Positions 1-9,233 are shown, counted from the stretch's first letter. The stretch is DNA of 24,923 nt from Rhypophila decipiens (GCA_033297075.1 MU858345.1:1-24923), one strand, 5' to 3'. Notes: generated by a model not told the origin, from the sequence alone. A program made the numbers and translations.

Positions 1-1936
1 GATTTCCAGGGCCGGCGTCCTCCGCAGGGGGATCTTCCACCGTATTCGTTGACATGTAGAGTTGCTCATGCCCCGGAACGGCCTTAATGATATCGTCGTT
101 TATTTCGTTGACGGTTCTGTTGCGGGCCGTGAGCACAGCCCTGTCGGCAAACACAGAGTGGTCCTCTGCGGCCCGCGTAAGCAAAGTAGCTGGGTAGATC
201 TCGTTGTAAAGCTCCGGTGCCTCGAGCCCAGTCTTGATGTGCCGCAGAAGGGGTATGTAGCCGTTGTTTGCGGGGACGTAGGACAGGTCCGCCAACCACT
301 GAATGAACTCCCGATTCTCCTCACCTGCCCCCTGAACCCGCATGTTCTCCCTTAACGTCAATAGCTCCAGTTGCGGCCAGATAGCGGACCTCTGAAGACA
401 GGCATCGACGATCTGCGGCCGGCTGCCGCCGCGAACAACCGGGAGAATCTGGGCAAAGTCACCCCCGAACACCGTTGGGATGCCCCCGAAAAGCCGGTCA
501 CAACTACATATATCCTGCAGGGTTCGGTTTACGGCCTCAAAGCAGTATTTGTGCTGCATGGGCACCTCGTCCCATATGATCAGCTCCGTGCGCCGCAACA
601 GATCCGCAAGGTCGCCCTGCTTTCGGATATTGCATGTCGATCCCTCGTCAATATCGATGGGGATCTTAAACCGCGAGTGCGCCGTAGTTCCACCCTCTAA
701 AATAAGGGCCGCAATACCGGAAGAAGCTACGCAGATGACGATATTTCCGCGGCCCCGAAAGTAGGAGGCGAGCCCCTGGTATAGGAAGGTCTTGCCCGTA
801 CCGCCGGCGCCTTGTATGAAGAAGTGGGCATTCTGACGGTCCGTCTCTATAGCCCGTAAGATCCTTTCGAAGACCTCCTTCTGGCCGGGGTTGAATTTGC
901 GGCGGATCTCCTCAGCCTCGGCCGCCTTGGCCGCAGCATCGTACTGCAGCTCCAGGTTGATCAGGCGGTTCCCAAACTCCGTGCCCCAGTCGTATTGCGG
1001 CTGCGGGAGACCGAAATCTGCAAGAACCTTTCCACAGTCCGCAATCAACATGTTCTCGAGGAGGTACAGGCCGTAGTCGATGTGAGGGTTGTCCAGACCC
1101 GGTGGGTGGAGGTTCCGGCGCTCCAGCTCGCAGGGCAGATCATCGCATAAGTGCTCCGCAAACCGATCCCACAGACCGGGAACGTTAGTAACCTCGCCCG
1201 TAGCGATACAGAGCGCAAAGAGAGACCGCAGCTGGCGACCGGTCTGCCACACAACGGCCTCGTCAAAGGACTTTATCCACCGCTCGTCGTCCTCCAGCAG
1301 GTTTGCCGCAACGCATGCGGCCCGGAAAGTCGGATAAAGCTGACCCTCCCAAGTCCGCAAGTCCTCAAAGGAGGTTGCCCCGGGCTTGTTCGCCAGCATC
1401 ATCCGCAGATAGAACCGCTCACCGCAAGTAGGCGGCGCGTAGTACATACGACCGATCTGAAACCTCTGCTGACGGGGCTTCCATCTCCTCTCCGCAGACA
1501 CCCATACGAACCGCTTCGGAAAATCAACGTAAAGGGTATCACGGCCGTCTTCATTCTCTGTATTATACCGAAACCACCTTATAAGAGTCGTTTGCCTATC
1601 CATAGCCTCTTGAACCTGCGCCGGATCCGCATCACGGCCGAAGTAAATCATCTGCTCATCGGGGAGATGCACCGCAAGCCTCATAACGGGGGGGTCCTCG
1701 TTATGTGTGGAGAACTCGAAAATCCGCACAGTCGCTTCTGCGGGACTGATGTACCGGCAATGGAGATGCATTTGAATCTCATCTGCTTGCCCGGGCGCCG
1801 AAAACTGCGCCGTAGCCATATCCGTACCCTTATACACATACTTGTGTATATATTTAATAGCCTTAACAGAGCCGCAAATCTCGACGTTGATATGTGCATT
1901 GTACTTGCGGGTGAGGTACGGATTATAAGGCACCAC
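1..1936 (-). pseudogene. Helitron RepHel, C-terminal part: catalytic tyrosines plus Pif1-like helicase (partial)
   Basis: Reading the minus strand from 1936 to 1 gives about 645 codons without a stop, open to the window edge. It begins just after a TAG at 1937-1939. The sequence VVPYNPYL is the Helitron block usually preceded by Trp. KYIHKYVYKG (1826-1855) carries the two Rep catalytic tyrosines. The helicase follows with Walker A GAGGTGKT (788-811), Walker B IIWDEVPM (557-580), GGDFAQILPV (437-466) and a LRENMRV block. These are the Pif1/Helitron helicase motifs for unwinding DNA during rolling-circle transposition. The helicase frame itself looks undamaged in the window. Antisense ORFs here, including a 340-codon one on plus, are shadows. 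Confidence 0.88.
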
Positions 1937-3235
1937 CTAGGTGTTATCGAGCCGCACCTCACGGCCGCCAGCAGCCTTCTTCGTGACGAACTGGCCGTTA
2001 TCCCTACGGCGGTATTTTGGGTAGCCATCAGTCCCCTCCGTACCCAGCTGGGCCTCCTTCGGGAACTTCTTGGAGCAAACCTTACGGCCCTCCTGCTCCA
2101 CCATACACGGCACATTAGGGTTTTGCTCACCGCATGGCCCATGGACCATTGTGCGCTCAACGATAGCCCGTAACTTCCCGTCAGGATCCTCTTCGGGGGT
2201 GGGTAACTCCGCACGGATGATACGGTCGATGTTCCGCACGTCGTTATATAAGGCAACGGACTCGCGGTCTACAAAGAGGAGTATGTGCCTGTGCGGTAGA
2301 CCCCGTTTCTGGTACTCCAAGGTCCACACCACACCCGTATACTTACCGAATAACCCCCCCTTCAGCTCCGCAAGAATTGCTTTGCACTTCATATCGAATA
2401 CTCGGCCGACGATGTCGGGACGGTCGCTGGCCGGCGCACCTTCACAACCCGCAATGATTTCGGGCCAATTAGGGTTTGCGGTGACCGTAATGAAGAACAT
2501 TGGGGCGCCGAGAACCCGCACAATAGCCATAGAATATTGGTAGCAAGCGCTTATAAAGCGCCGGCTTCCGAGGTGTGTGGCAGGGAGAACAATCCTACGG
2601 CCCATCTCATCCGGATTGCGGTCACCGTCACGGTCGTTTACCCAGTCCCGAACCGCGTTATAAAGATCGGCCCGTACTACATCTTGGTGCCTCTTTATAT
2701 AGTCGAGCTTTTTCTGGTCGATTGCGGCCCATATATCCACCAAGAACTGCTGGAACAACCGTTTAAACAAAAACGGCCCGTCCTCTTGACCCTGCCTCTT
2801 GTGGAGGAACCAACGGGCCCAGTAGGACATCGTAACCTTCTGCTCGCGTCGGTTTGCGGCGTCGTTGAACACATATGCGGTATGGTAGCCACCCTTTCCG
2901 GTCGGAAATATAAGTGGGTAAGCAGCTGGGAAATAGATTGGATGCTCACATTCTACGGTATGGAAGCCGCCTACGGTGCCGTTCTCGTTGCGGCGGGCCA
3001 AAACAACGTCTCGGTAGTCACGCTCATCTCCTACCTCTTCAGGGATTAGAACCGCAACCTCGCCAACGGTCGGAAGGTTTTCTCGCCGCTGATCAGCACC
3101 CTCCTCAACAACCAAGCGCATTTGCGGCGTTATGAGTATCCTAGCCGCAGCGGCAGGGTTAGAGTGATCAAATCGCTGCTTTGCGGTACACCACATCCTG
3201 GCAATAGGGTTGTTTGTGTGGATATAACTGCTCAT
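1937..3235 (-). pseudogene. Helitron RepHel, central part: Rep HUH nuclease
   Basis: A 432-codon frame containing the Rep (HUH endonuclease) part. The HUH motif is GLPHRHILLF (2273-2302), preceded by the conserved block around APMFFITVTANPNWPEI. EHPIYFPAAYPLIFPTGKGG is also typical of the family. The frame ends at TAG 1937-1939, where relatives have a Trp before VVPYNPYL, so a TGG-to-TAG transition is the likely cause. The stop falls between the HUH histidines and the catalytic tyrosines, separating the two halves of the active site. At its upstream end the frame is continuous with the previous segment, interrupted only by TAA at 3236-3238, so the ATG at 3235 is not a natural start. Confidence 0.88.
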
Positions 3236-3721
3236 TTATGTTATGAAGTTACGGTCCGCACCCGGAAACTCCCCCAGCCGTATGGTGGTAGCAGCCTCAG
3301 GGTCGTGGAAGTAGATTTGAGCGTACTTCGCCGTTGCGTTAGGGTCAGCATTTGCGGTGGGGCCCATATAGTGGTACAACGTACCCTGGATCTGGAAGTC
3401 CATAGGCCCGGCGCGTTGTATGCCGTGGACCGTAGTCTCACACCTTACGGACGTGAACTGGAAGATGTTATTGTATTTGCGGAGGTTGTTCTGAATATCC
3501 CTCGCGCGGGGGTCGTCGCTTCGGAGCGTAGCCCGTAAGAAGGGCGGTAAATCGGGAAACGGGGGGAAAGTTACGCTACCTTTACCGCAGCACGAATCGA
3601 ACTTCGGGTTGCCTGCGGAGGAGTCCTGAGAAGAGTCAGTACCGTATTCAGATCCCGTAGCGGCGGGAGACCTACTGTAAGGCGCTCGTCGATCCAGTGC
3701 AAGGCACCGCAAGAGGAGCAC
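3236..3721 (-). pseudogene. Helitron RepHel, N-terminal helitron-like domain segment
   Basis: This frame holds the classical Helitron N-terminal domain: GNPKFDSCCGKGSVTFPP, then FLRATLRSDDPRARDI, YNNIFQFTSV and GTLYHYMG, followed by a YAQIYFHDPE block. It ends NFIT with TAA at 3236-3238, immediately followed in the same frame by ATG of the Rep segment. CAA (Gln) to TAA is the simplest explanation. At its start it overlaps the preceding segment in another frame (3571-3721), which shows one frameshift between about 3660 and 3720. The first residues of this frame are therefore not real; sense probably begins near the serine-rich stretch before GNPKF. Function is inferred from family position only. 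Confidence 0.85.
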
Positions 3722-4131
3722 TCCACGTTCATGGCGCCCAAGTGGTGCTCGTCAACGAACTCGATATTGTCCGCGGGAAGCCACCCTTGCGGAGCGTCTG
3801 GATCCCGTTGTCGACCGGAATTCCCTACCAAGCCCTCCGTAATCCGCATATTCCGGTTCCGAGTCGTGCGGCGGCCGGAGTCGTCTTGTTGAACGTCGGT
3901 AGTACGTCTGCGGTCTCGGCAGGGGTTACATGTTGTATAAGTAGCACCGTTGCGACGAACCGCAAAGTCCGCAAGTGGAACATTTCTTCTGCAAGATGTA
4001 CAGTATGCTGTTTGAGAAGCCCTTGTACGGCCTCTTCCACCTCCTCTTGCGGCACCTCGTCCTCGTCCTCTTGCTCTTGCGGTGGCTCCCCCTCTTGCAA
4101 CGGGACCGCCTCTTGTCGTTCTCGGAGGCAT
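3571..4131 (-). pseudogene. Helitron RepHel, extreme N-terminus with Cys-pair (zinc-binding-like) segment
   Basis: The frame starts at ATG 4129-4131 with a Gly/Arg-rich low-complexity stretch of about 35 residues, possibly nucleic-acid binding. A Cys-x2-Cys ... Cys-x2-Cys block follows (YCTSC and CNPCR, residues about 43-72), then HHLGAMNVECSSCGALHW (residues about 128-147), the block that opens the Helitron N-terminal domain in fungal and other Helitrons. After LHWIDERLT the frame goes out of register; the conserved continuation lies in the next segment's frame. This ATG is the only good start upstream of the conserved blocks, and the non-coding region to its right carries the same CCGYAA hexamers, so it is probably the element's own leader. 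Confidence 0.8.
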
Positions 4132-4139
4132 TAGGACCG

Positions 4140-4640
4140 TAATTCAGCGACGGTTAGAGTAGATCTTAGCTGAAGTGAAACGATGGGTATATAAAAGGCA
4201 GAAGCCGCACCGCAAATACAATGGGCAGAAGCTAACGTGGATAAAGAAAAGAAGTCACGGTGAAGTCACGGTTCTCGCCATTGCTTGCGAAGCGATACGT
4301 AGCCGCAATCATCAAGGTTTAACCCACCTAAAGCTATTACCGAGGGAAGGAGCTAATTGTCACATCACGGTGGCTCCTTACGGTAGCTCGCCTGAAAGTC
4401 ATGGTGTCATGGTGGCTTTTACGGTGGCTCGCCAATGCTCCCGATGATGCTCGCGATGGAAGTCACCGATGGCTTCCACAGGCTCGGAGCTAATTGCGGC
4501 GCCAAGAAATTTTTACGGCGCTAGCACTAACAAAAATCATGTTAATTCAGATAGTGCCATCATACAAATTTGGTGTGAGCACTATCTTGCAGATCGCCAA
4601 GACCGCAAAACAGGGTGTTTTTGCACCGTAAAGCACTACC
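4140..4640. repeat. Helitron leader: CCGYAA-rich, degenerate CACGGTGGCT-type repeats
   Basis: No gene is seen. About eight CCGYAA hexamers fall in 500 bp. Between 4255 and 4435, variants of CACGGTGGCT and CACGGTGAAG recur six to seven times, such as tcacggtgaag, tcacggtggctcc and ttacggtggctcgcc. The arms AGATAGTGC (4550-4558) and GCACTATCT (4577-4585) form a 9-bp inverted repeat. A good TATA-like string, gtatataaaagg, at about 4187-4198 reads on plus but has no convincing gene behind it. On minus it could act as a weak TATA for the RepHel start. Confidence 0.6.
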
Positions 4641-4857
4641 ACACTAACCGGAAAATTGAGGCAAGTCTATCGTATATAATAGTGTGGATGAGTGACCTGA
4701 CCAATGCAGCTAGACGCTTATTCCAGGTCCCACATTCCAACAAGAAAGTCCCAGCGGACCCCAGGTCGTGATGCGAATCTAGAAGCTCAGATTAGCCAAG
4801 TCCACCGACTCCCCCCATCGGAAAGCTAATTCAACTGGAAGAAGCACAAAGACTCAC

Positions 4858-5467
4858 CTGCAAACCACTGTCCCCATGGCCGGTGACGTCTCCTCCCCGG
4901 CAGTCAAACGCGCCGCTGCAGCAGGCATCAAGGCGGTTCTTGGTGCCCCAACCGGCCTCCCAGGGCTTGAAGTGGGTATTCTCAAACACGTAGTCGTTGC
5001 ACGCTCAGATCCTGACCTCACTATCACGATCCTGCCACCCCAGGCACCTCCTGTGGTTCAGTGCATACCAAGTGTGGGCGTTGGAGGCGCCCTGCATCGC
5101 GTTGGCTACGGCAGGACAAGTCGGTTAGCACGAATAGGTGCTCATGCTCGTTGTATTGGGCCAGGTGTGTATGAGTATCACTCACCTAATTGTCTGGCGA
5201 CATCGGTCCTAAAGGTGGGGAGGGAGTTCCACCACCCGAAGCAGCTGTCGCGCTTGGAAATGATGCTGCGGCTGTCCAGCGCCGTGCTATCCGAGACGTT
5301 GGTGGTGATGTAGGCGTTGGTGTTGGGCACTTCGCCGATGAAGGTGAAGCCCTCAAAGTCGCCAATTTCGTGGCCTGGGAGGACTTTATCCCAGCTCTAG
5401 GGCCCAGCACCGCTGCGCTGATGCTGGTGGCCAGAAGGCCGATAACGGAGAAGGTTTTTGCGAGCAT
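4858..5467 (-). pseudogene. Small secreted cysteine-containing protein, broken (frameshift plus stop)
   Basis: ATG at 5465-5467 opens a clear signal peptide (MLAKTFSVIGLLATSISAA). Around 5395-5405 the frame must shift by one base, after which a secreted-type sequence reads on: SWDKVLPGHEIGDFEGF, then ISKRDSCFGWW with a Kex2-like KR site. An intron fits at 5185-5106 (GTGAGT donor, CTAAC branch, TAG). Exon 2 (5105-4858) gives ANAMQGASNAHTWYALNHRR, an in-frame TGA at 5005-5007, then ACNDYVFEN and DACCSGAFDC, ending at another GTGAGT donor at 4857. TGA for CGA would be a C-to-T change. About seven cysteines are spread over the mature part. I do not recognise the family; an effector-like role is only a guess. 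The plus-strand ORFs here are shadows. Confidence 0.6.
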
Positions 5468-5550
5468 GATTAAGATGTACGGTTGGAAGACGGAAGAGTA
5501 TGTGCTGTTAATGAGTGTCCGAGGTGGGAAGTAGCGTCGTCCTCGCTCTA

Positions 5551-5558
5551 TTATATAC
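5551..5558 (-). promoter_or_regulatory. TATA box of the secreted-protein gene
   Basis: TATATAA (minus strand) lies about 85 bp upstream of the ATG at 5467, with a pyrimidine-rich leader between. Spacing and sequence fit a fungal core promoter. Confidence 0.5.
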
Positions 5559-5699
5559 CCCCTTTCCCCTCATCTCCCGCCGTAACATGTCCGCCTTGTC
5601 TCTGCGCCCGACAACATCCGACTTCGGCTTGACTTCAAAAAGCCCCTGCCTAGAACGAAGATATCACACTCATCGTACCATGCTTGCAGTTGCCGAGTC

Positions 5700-5865
5700 G
5701 TGACTATGTATTACGAACTACTAAAATATGGAATGTTTCCAATTAGGTTCGGAAAGCCCCCAATCTCAGGATGACGGGGGCGCCACCGTCAGGCTGTCAG
5801 CTTATAGCTCCAGACTCACGTGAGACTCAAATACCATCACTAAGCGCAGCATGTAGGGCGAGAAT
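5700..5865. other. Intergenic sequence
   Basis: I see no gene or repeat between the promoter of the secreted-protein gene and the inverted-repeat element. Confidence 0.4.
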
Positions 5866-6409
5866 TGTCGGAATATCACACTTCTTGTCAAAATTGATTG
5901 ATTGTCATTTTTCTCCTCTGTCGTTTCTTCGGATCCTACCCCCTGTCTTCAGTGTCTCCACTTTATTTTGTATGGGGTTTTCTTCGGATGGTACAACCAT
6001 CCATCGCGGCATTAGGGATAGGGGTAGGCAAGGACAGGGAACTTACATTTCCTCCTGCGTAAACACCTTGTCGTGAAACTGGCCACTATGGGCGATGGGC
6101 GACGGCCAGGGGTGAAACCTGTCGCCGGTGCCTCGTTTCCACAAACGGACCTTGCTGGCAGCGCCAGCGAAGCCATGATCTACGTGTCAGAATATTCTGT
6201 GTCGTTCGGAAGAATACATGTTCCTGTTTGTGAGGGATTGGTCATCATTGGAAATCTTGATAATCATCTTTGTCATTGGTTACTCATGGTTGGTAATAGT
6301 ACTGCCACCATGTACAGTTATAAGAGAAGCTCTCTGGCGAAGCCAGAGAGCAAAACAGAGGACAGAATCACAATCAATCAATTTTGACAAGAAGTGTGAT
6401 ATTCCGACA
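5866..6409. mobile_element. MITE-like element with 40-bp perfect terminal inverted repeats
   Basis: Positions 5866-5905 (starting TGTCGGAATATCACAC) are the exact reverse complement of 6370-6409. Weaker matching extends to about 57 bp (CCTCTGT on both sides). The 544-bp element encodes no transposase; the short ORFs inside have no recognisable motif. It contains a perfect 10-bp hairpin at 6329-6351. I could not find a target-site duplication: left flank gcgagaat, right flank ggtagggg. The superfamily is therefore open. It is either a MITE or the inverted-repeat remnant of a larger element. Confidence 0.75.
6329..6351. repeat. Perfect 10-bp hairpin inside the MITE-like element
   Basis: GCTCTCTGGC (6329-6338), loop GAA, GCCAGAGAGC (6342-6351). 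Confidence 0.7.
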
Positions 6410-6517
6410 GGTAGGGGGATATAACTTAAAAACAGCAGGTATGGTTACTCGATGATAGGGAATTGTGTCCATTTAGTCAAGTGCTACAGAACATGAAGGG
6501 GTAACAGGTCGACACCC

Positions 6518-6559
6518 GCACGGGCCACAAGGATATCATGACATCCTTGTGGCCCGTGC
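6518..6559. repeat. Perfect 17-bp inverted repeat
   Basis: The arm 6518-6534 (GCACGGGCCACAAGGAT) is the exact reverse complement of 6543-6559, with an 8-base spacer. It sits in a short minus-strand ORF (6484-6684) that I do not recognise. It could be a hairpin, a small inverted duplication or a foldback artefact. Confidence 0.75.
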
Positions 6560-7549
6560 ACAAGGTTCCTCAGCGGAATGTCCGCCACATGTTCCTCAAC
6601 GCCCATCCTCAGATAGTCGCAACAGGGGTTGAATGAATGCTTCAGACAACCCCATGGGTCCTTCATCGCCACAGAGTACTGCATCCAAATGTTCTTCTTT
6701 GCTGTGGAGTTAACTAGGTCTTACTCCAAGAGGTGCAAATGGGCCGGCCATCCGTTCTCTGGCAAGTCGTTCTCTCGTTCTCCACCGCATCCCACCTCGT
6801 CCTAGAGCCTCAAGGGATCTGACGCCATTTCCACTGCGGGCGCCTCTAGCCTGGGACGGTCGAGCGGTGATAAAGGTTATTAGCCCAAATCATTCTAGGA
6901 AGCTGGCGACCCAGGCACCATAGAATTGAAGACGAGTAGGGCCGCCTGCGACGACCACACACCAACCAAACCACTAAAAAGAAGGCATCACAGTGGTAGA
7001 TAGGCTGGCCAGGCCGTAAGGCCTGGCTGTGACCCTCTGCAAGAGGCCAAGTCGGGAACAATGAGGTAAAACTTCGTGAATTTCTTGTCTGAAGACTCTA
7101 TGTTGTCGAGGAGAAGCCTCTACTGTCCTCCATCGACCTATCTAGATAGGGGTGCCACTGGGAGGCACCCGCTAAAACAACGCAAAAAATCTGGCTGGTG
7201 GGGCAAAGCACCCTGCCCTACTTCATTCGACCCCTTAAGATCGTCAGAAAGCAACGCTGAGGAGGATCTTACATCTGTAAACCCATTAAAGATCCCTCCC
7301 GAAAAGCCAATGGCAAAAGAAACAAGGACAAAGGAAATAACTAAGTCATCGCCGAGCTGACCTTATCAGCGACAAACATGCTTGTCTCTCAGAGAGTAAA
7401 CGAGTGAAAGATAGGAAATAAATCATCGCCATGAAGTGCCTATCAGCAGACATCTTCCAACCAAACTACCAAAGAAAGAAAGAAACCCAGCCCCAATCAG
7501 TCAACAGTTCTAAGAACCTTCCTTACGCGGCCGCAAACTCCCATCCTGT
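6560..7549. other. No gene recognised; several small palindromes
   Basis: The only structure seen is local. GCCAGGCC/GGCCTGGC flanks GTAA near 7006-7025. The 14-bp palindrome CCTATCTAGATAGG lies at about 7137-7150, directly followed by a GGGTGCC/GGCACCC hairpin. Short ORFs have no motifs. Confidence 0.4.
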
Positions 7550-8764
7550 CTAGTCCGGTAAGGTGGAAGGCACCTCGTTGTATCCCAATGCCTCTATCGG
7601 CCATGTTGGAATTCCCTCCCGCGCAGTTCTCTCAAAATTCAAGGCGCCATCAGCACGAACCCAGGGTGAAGCTGCTGCGAACGAATCGTCGGCACTCTCA
7701 GACTTGAGTACCGGCTGGGCTGGAGTTGCACGAGCTTGAGCCCGTTGACGTGGGGCACGCTCGATGATGCCCAGGTTATCAGGCAGCACGATCTCGGTTC
7801 TCCCTGATAGATGCTGCCGCCGGTACTCCGCAGGGACCTGTGGAACTCGCGTCGGAGGGGGTGCCTGCCGAGCTCGAGGTGTCGGAGTCAGCTGCGAGGT
7901 TTGTGTCTGACGAGCTGGTGTTCCTTGCACAGGGCCGTACCCAATCTGGGAATTCCACATAGAAGGACGGGGAAAATTTGGAGGCGGTGGAGATGGGAAC
8001 AAAATCATCCGGCGAGCTGTCCTGATTGGTCGAAGCCGAAGCCTTGGAACGCTTCTGATCAGCGCCGGGCTTTCTCTCTCTCGAGCTCTCCCCAGAGGAG
8101 AGGAGGATTGGGTTGTCGGCGCCTCGCCCAGGTGGGGGCGTCTGGAAACGCTGAGGTAGTACGCGTCCCTGGTGTACTCATAGTAATGGAACAGGAAAAA
8201 CTGAACCGCTCGGAGCAGGCAGTATGGGCCCGAGTTCCAGACGTTGGTCCACGTTTGTTTGATGAACACCGGGAAGACGTTTTCGACCTCATCGGTTCTG
8301 ATGATCAGCGACGCAGCCAACCATTCTCCAACTCGAAGTCTCCATTTTAGGACCTCTCGCGGATCAGTCACAAATTCGGTAGGGTTAAAGCAGTACCTGC
8401 ATTAGTCGAGGAAAAATACATCGCGGCAGTGTCGCTTTCCCCAGGCCTGAGATCGTGCTCCCTTGGCTGAGAAGAAAGTATGCTGTTAGGGATAACCGTC
8501 GTTAGATCCTCGGACGATGCGGCGACGAAATTCCGCCAGGTGCCGTCATCTGCTAGGTGGATTCGGATTGGCAGTCGCGGAGTTTGAGAGTTGAAAATTG
8601 AGTTGGGAGCTGGGAGTTGAGTTGGGAGTTGGGGATTGAGTTGGGGAGTGGGGAATTGAGTTGGGAGTGGGGTTTGAGTTGGGAGTTGGGGATTGAGTTG
8701 GGGAGTGGGGAATTGAGTTGGGGAGTGGGGAATTGAGTTGGGAGTGGGGTTTGGGAATGCGGCT
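7550..8764 (-). CDS. Proline-rich hypothetical protein with in-frame minisatellite exon
   Basis: Two open stretches make one protein-like sequence. The 3' exon (8396-7550, 282 codons) reads YCFNPTEFVTDPREV, then GEWLAASLIIRTDEVENVFP, an aromatic segment (GPYCLLRAVQFFLFHYYEY), and a long Pro/Arg/Gln-rich disordered tail ending NEVPSTLPD. The upstream exon (8764-8420) starts after a plausible acceptor (ACTAAC branch, CCCAG). It encodes a Pro/Thr/Gln repeat from the minisatellite, then TPRLPIRIHLADDGTWRNF and SSEDLTTVIPNSILSSQ. The two are joined by a 23-base GT...CTAAT...CAG segment (8419-8397); removing it restores the frame (TAAM to YCFN). The true 5' end lies above 8764 and was not found. 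The family is not recognised. The plus-strand ORF 7811-8350 is a shadow. Confidence 0.5.
8582..8753. repeat. G-rich minisatellite, about 19-20 bp units in a 57-bp higher-order period
   Basis: Units of the type TTGAGTTGGGAGTGGGGAA repeat from end to end. A 57-bp block (three units) is repeated almost exactly. The plus strand is G-rich with many runs of three or four Gs, so quadruplex formation is possible. On minus the block stays open in the frame of the adjacent exon and codes for Pro/Thr/Gln/Leu repeats. Confidence 0.9.
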
Positions 8765-9233
8765 CTGGGTTTAGTTAGTTACTATATTTCCCCAAAGAAT
8801 GCCGTGGCCTTCCCAGTCCAGATTGAAATGCGCCCGAGTCTCAGTCATTTCGAAGTCTAGTACCCAAGTCGATCATCTAATTTACTCGAGCTGTTTCCCG
8901 AACTTTATTTCCCGGTTCTACACCTCTGCTGGTGTTTTTTTTGTTAGCTCGGACAAGAGTTTTTGTATGGTGGTTTGCTCCAGCCCTACTAACAAAATAA
9001 CCCCCAGTAGTTCAGTGAGAAGGGATCCCTTTTATCACGTTGACTGTTACAACCTGACACCTAAGGTAGGTACAGACTGTAAGGCCGGACGCCTAACGGG
9101 GGTTGACAGTTGGAAAGGAGGTTGTACGCGGTAAGTACTGTAAGTACTGTCACTGATCAGGTTGCTCTAACTAAGAGCTTGTAAGCTTGAACAAGATAGT
9201 AGACAATGAACTTTATTGCTTGCGTGAGGAGTT

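Larger units (their letters stand above)
1..4640 (-). mobile_element. Helitron (rolling-circle transposon), autonomous type, degenerate, left end outside window
   Basis: The minus strand encodes, in order, a Gly/Arg-rich N-terminus with Cys pairs, the Helitron N-terminal domain, an HUH Rep nuclease and a Pif1-type helicase. This is the standard RepHel order. The left edge of the window cuts the helicase, so the 3' hairpin/CTRR end is not visible. The right boundary is inferred: the element-specific hexamer CCGYAA (52 copies by eye, both orientations) stops at 4631, about 500 bp upstream of the first ATG. I could not identify an exact 5' TC terminus. The coding frame has one frameshift and two in-frame stops, so this copy should not make a full protein, though a related active copy may exist. 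Confidence 0.9.

Noticed and set aside
1151..2173. 340-codon plus-strand ORF
   Set aside because: It is antisense to the conserved Helitron Rep/helicase frame and has no motifs; an open shadow caused by GC-rich codon use.
4876..5313. 145-codon plus ORF starting MAGDVSSPAVKR
   Set aside because: Antisense to the secreted-protein exons, which have a signal peptide, intron and TATA box.
5380..5410. 16-base GT...AG segment as a micro-intron in the secreted gene
   Set aside because: Removing it restores the frame, but 16 bases is too short for splicing and a one-base indel explains it equally well.
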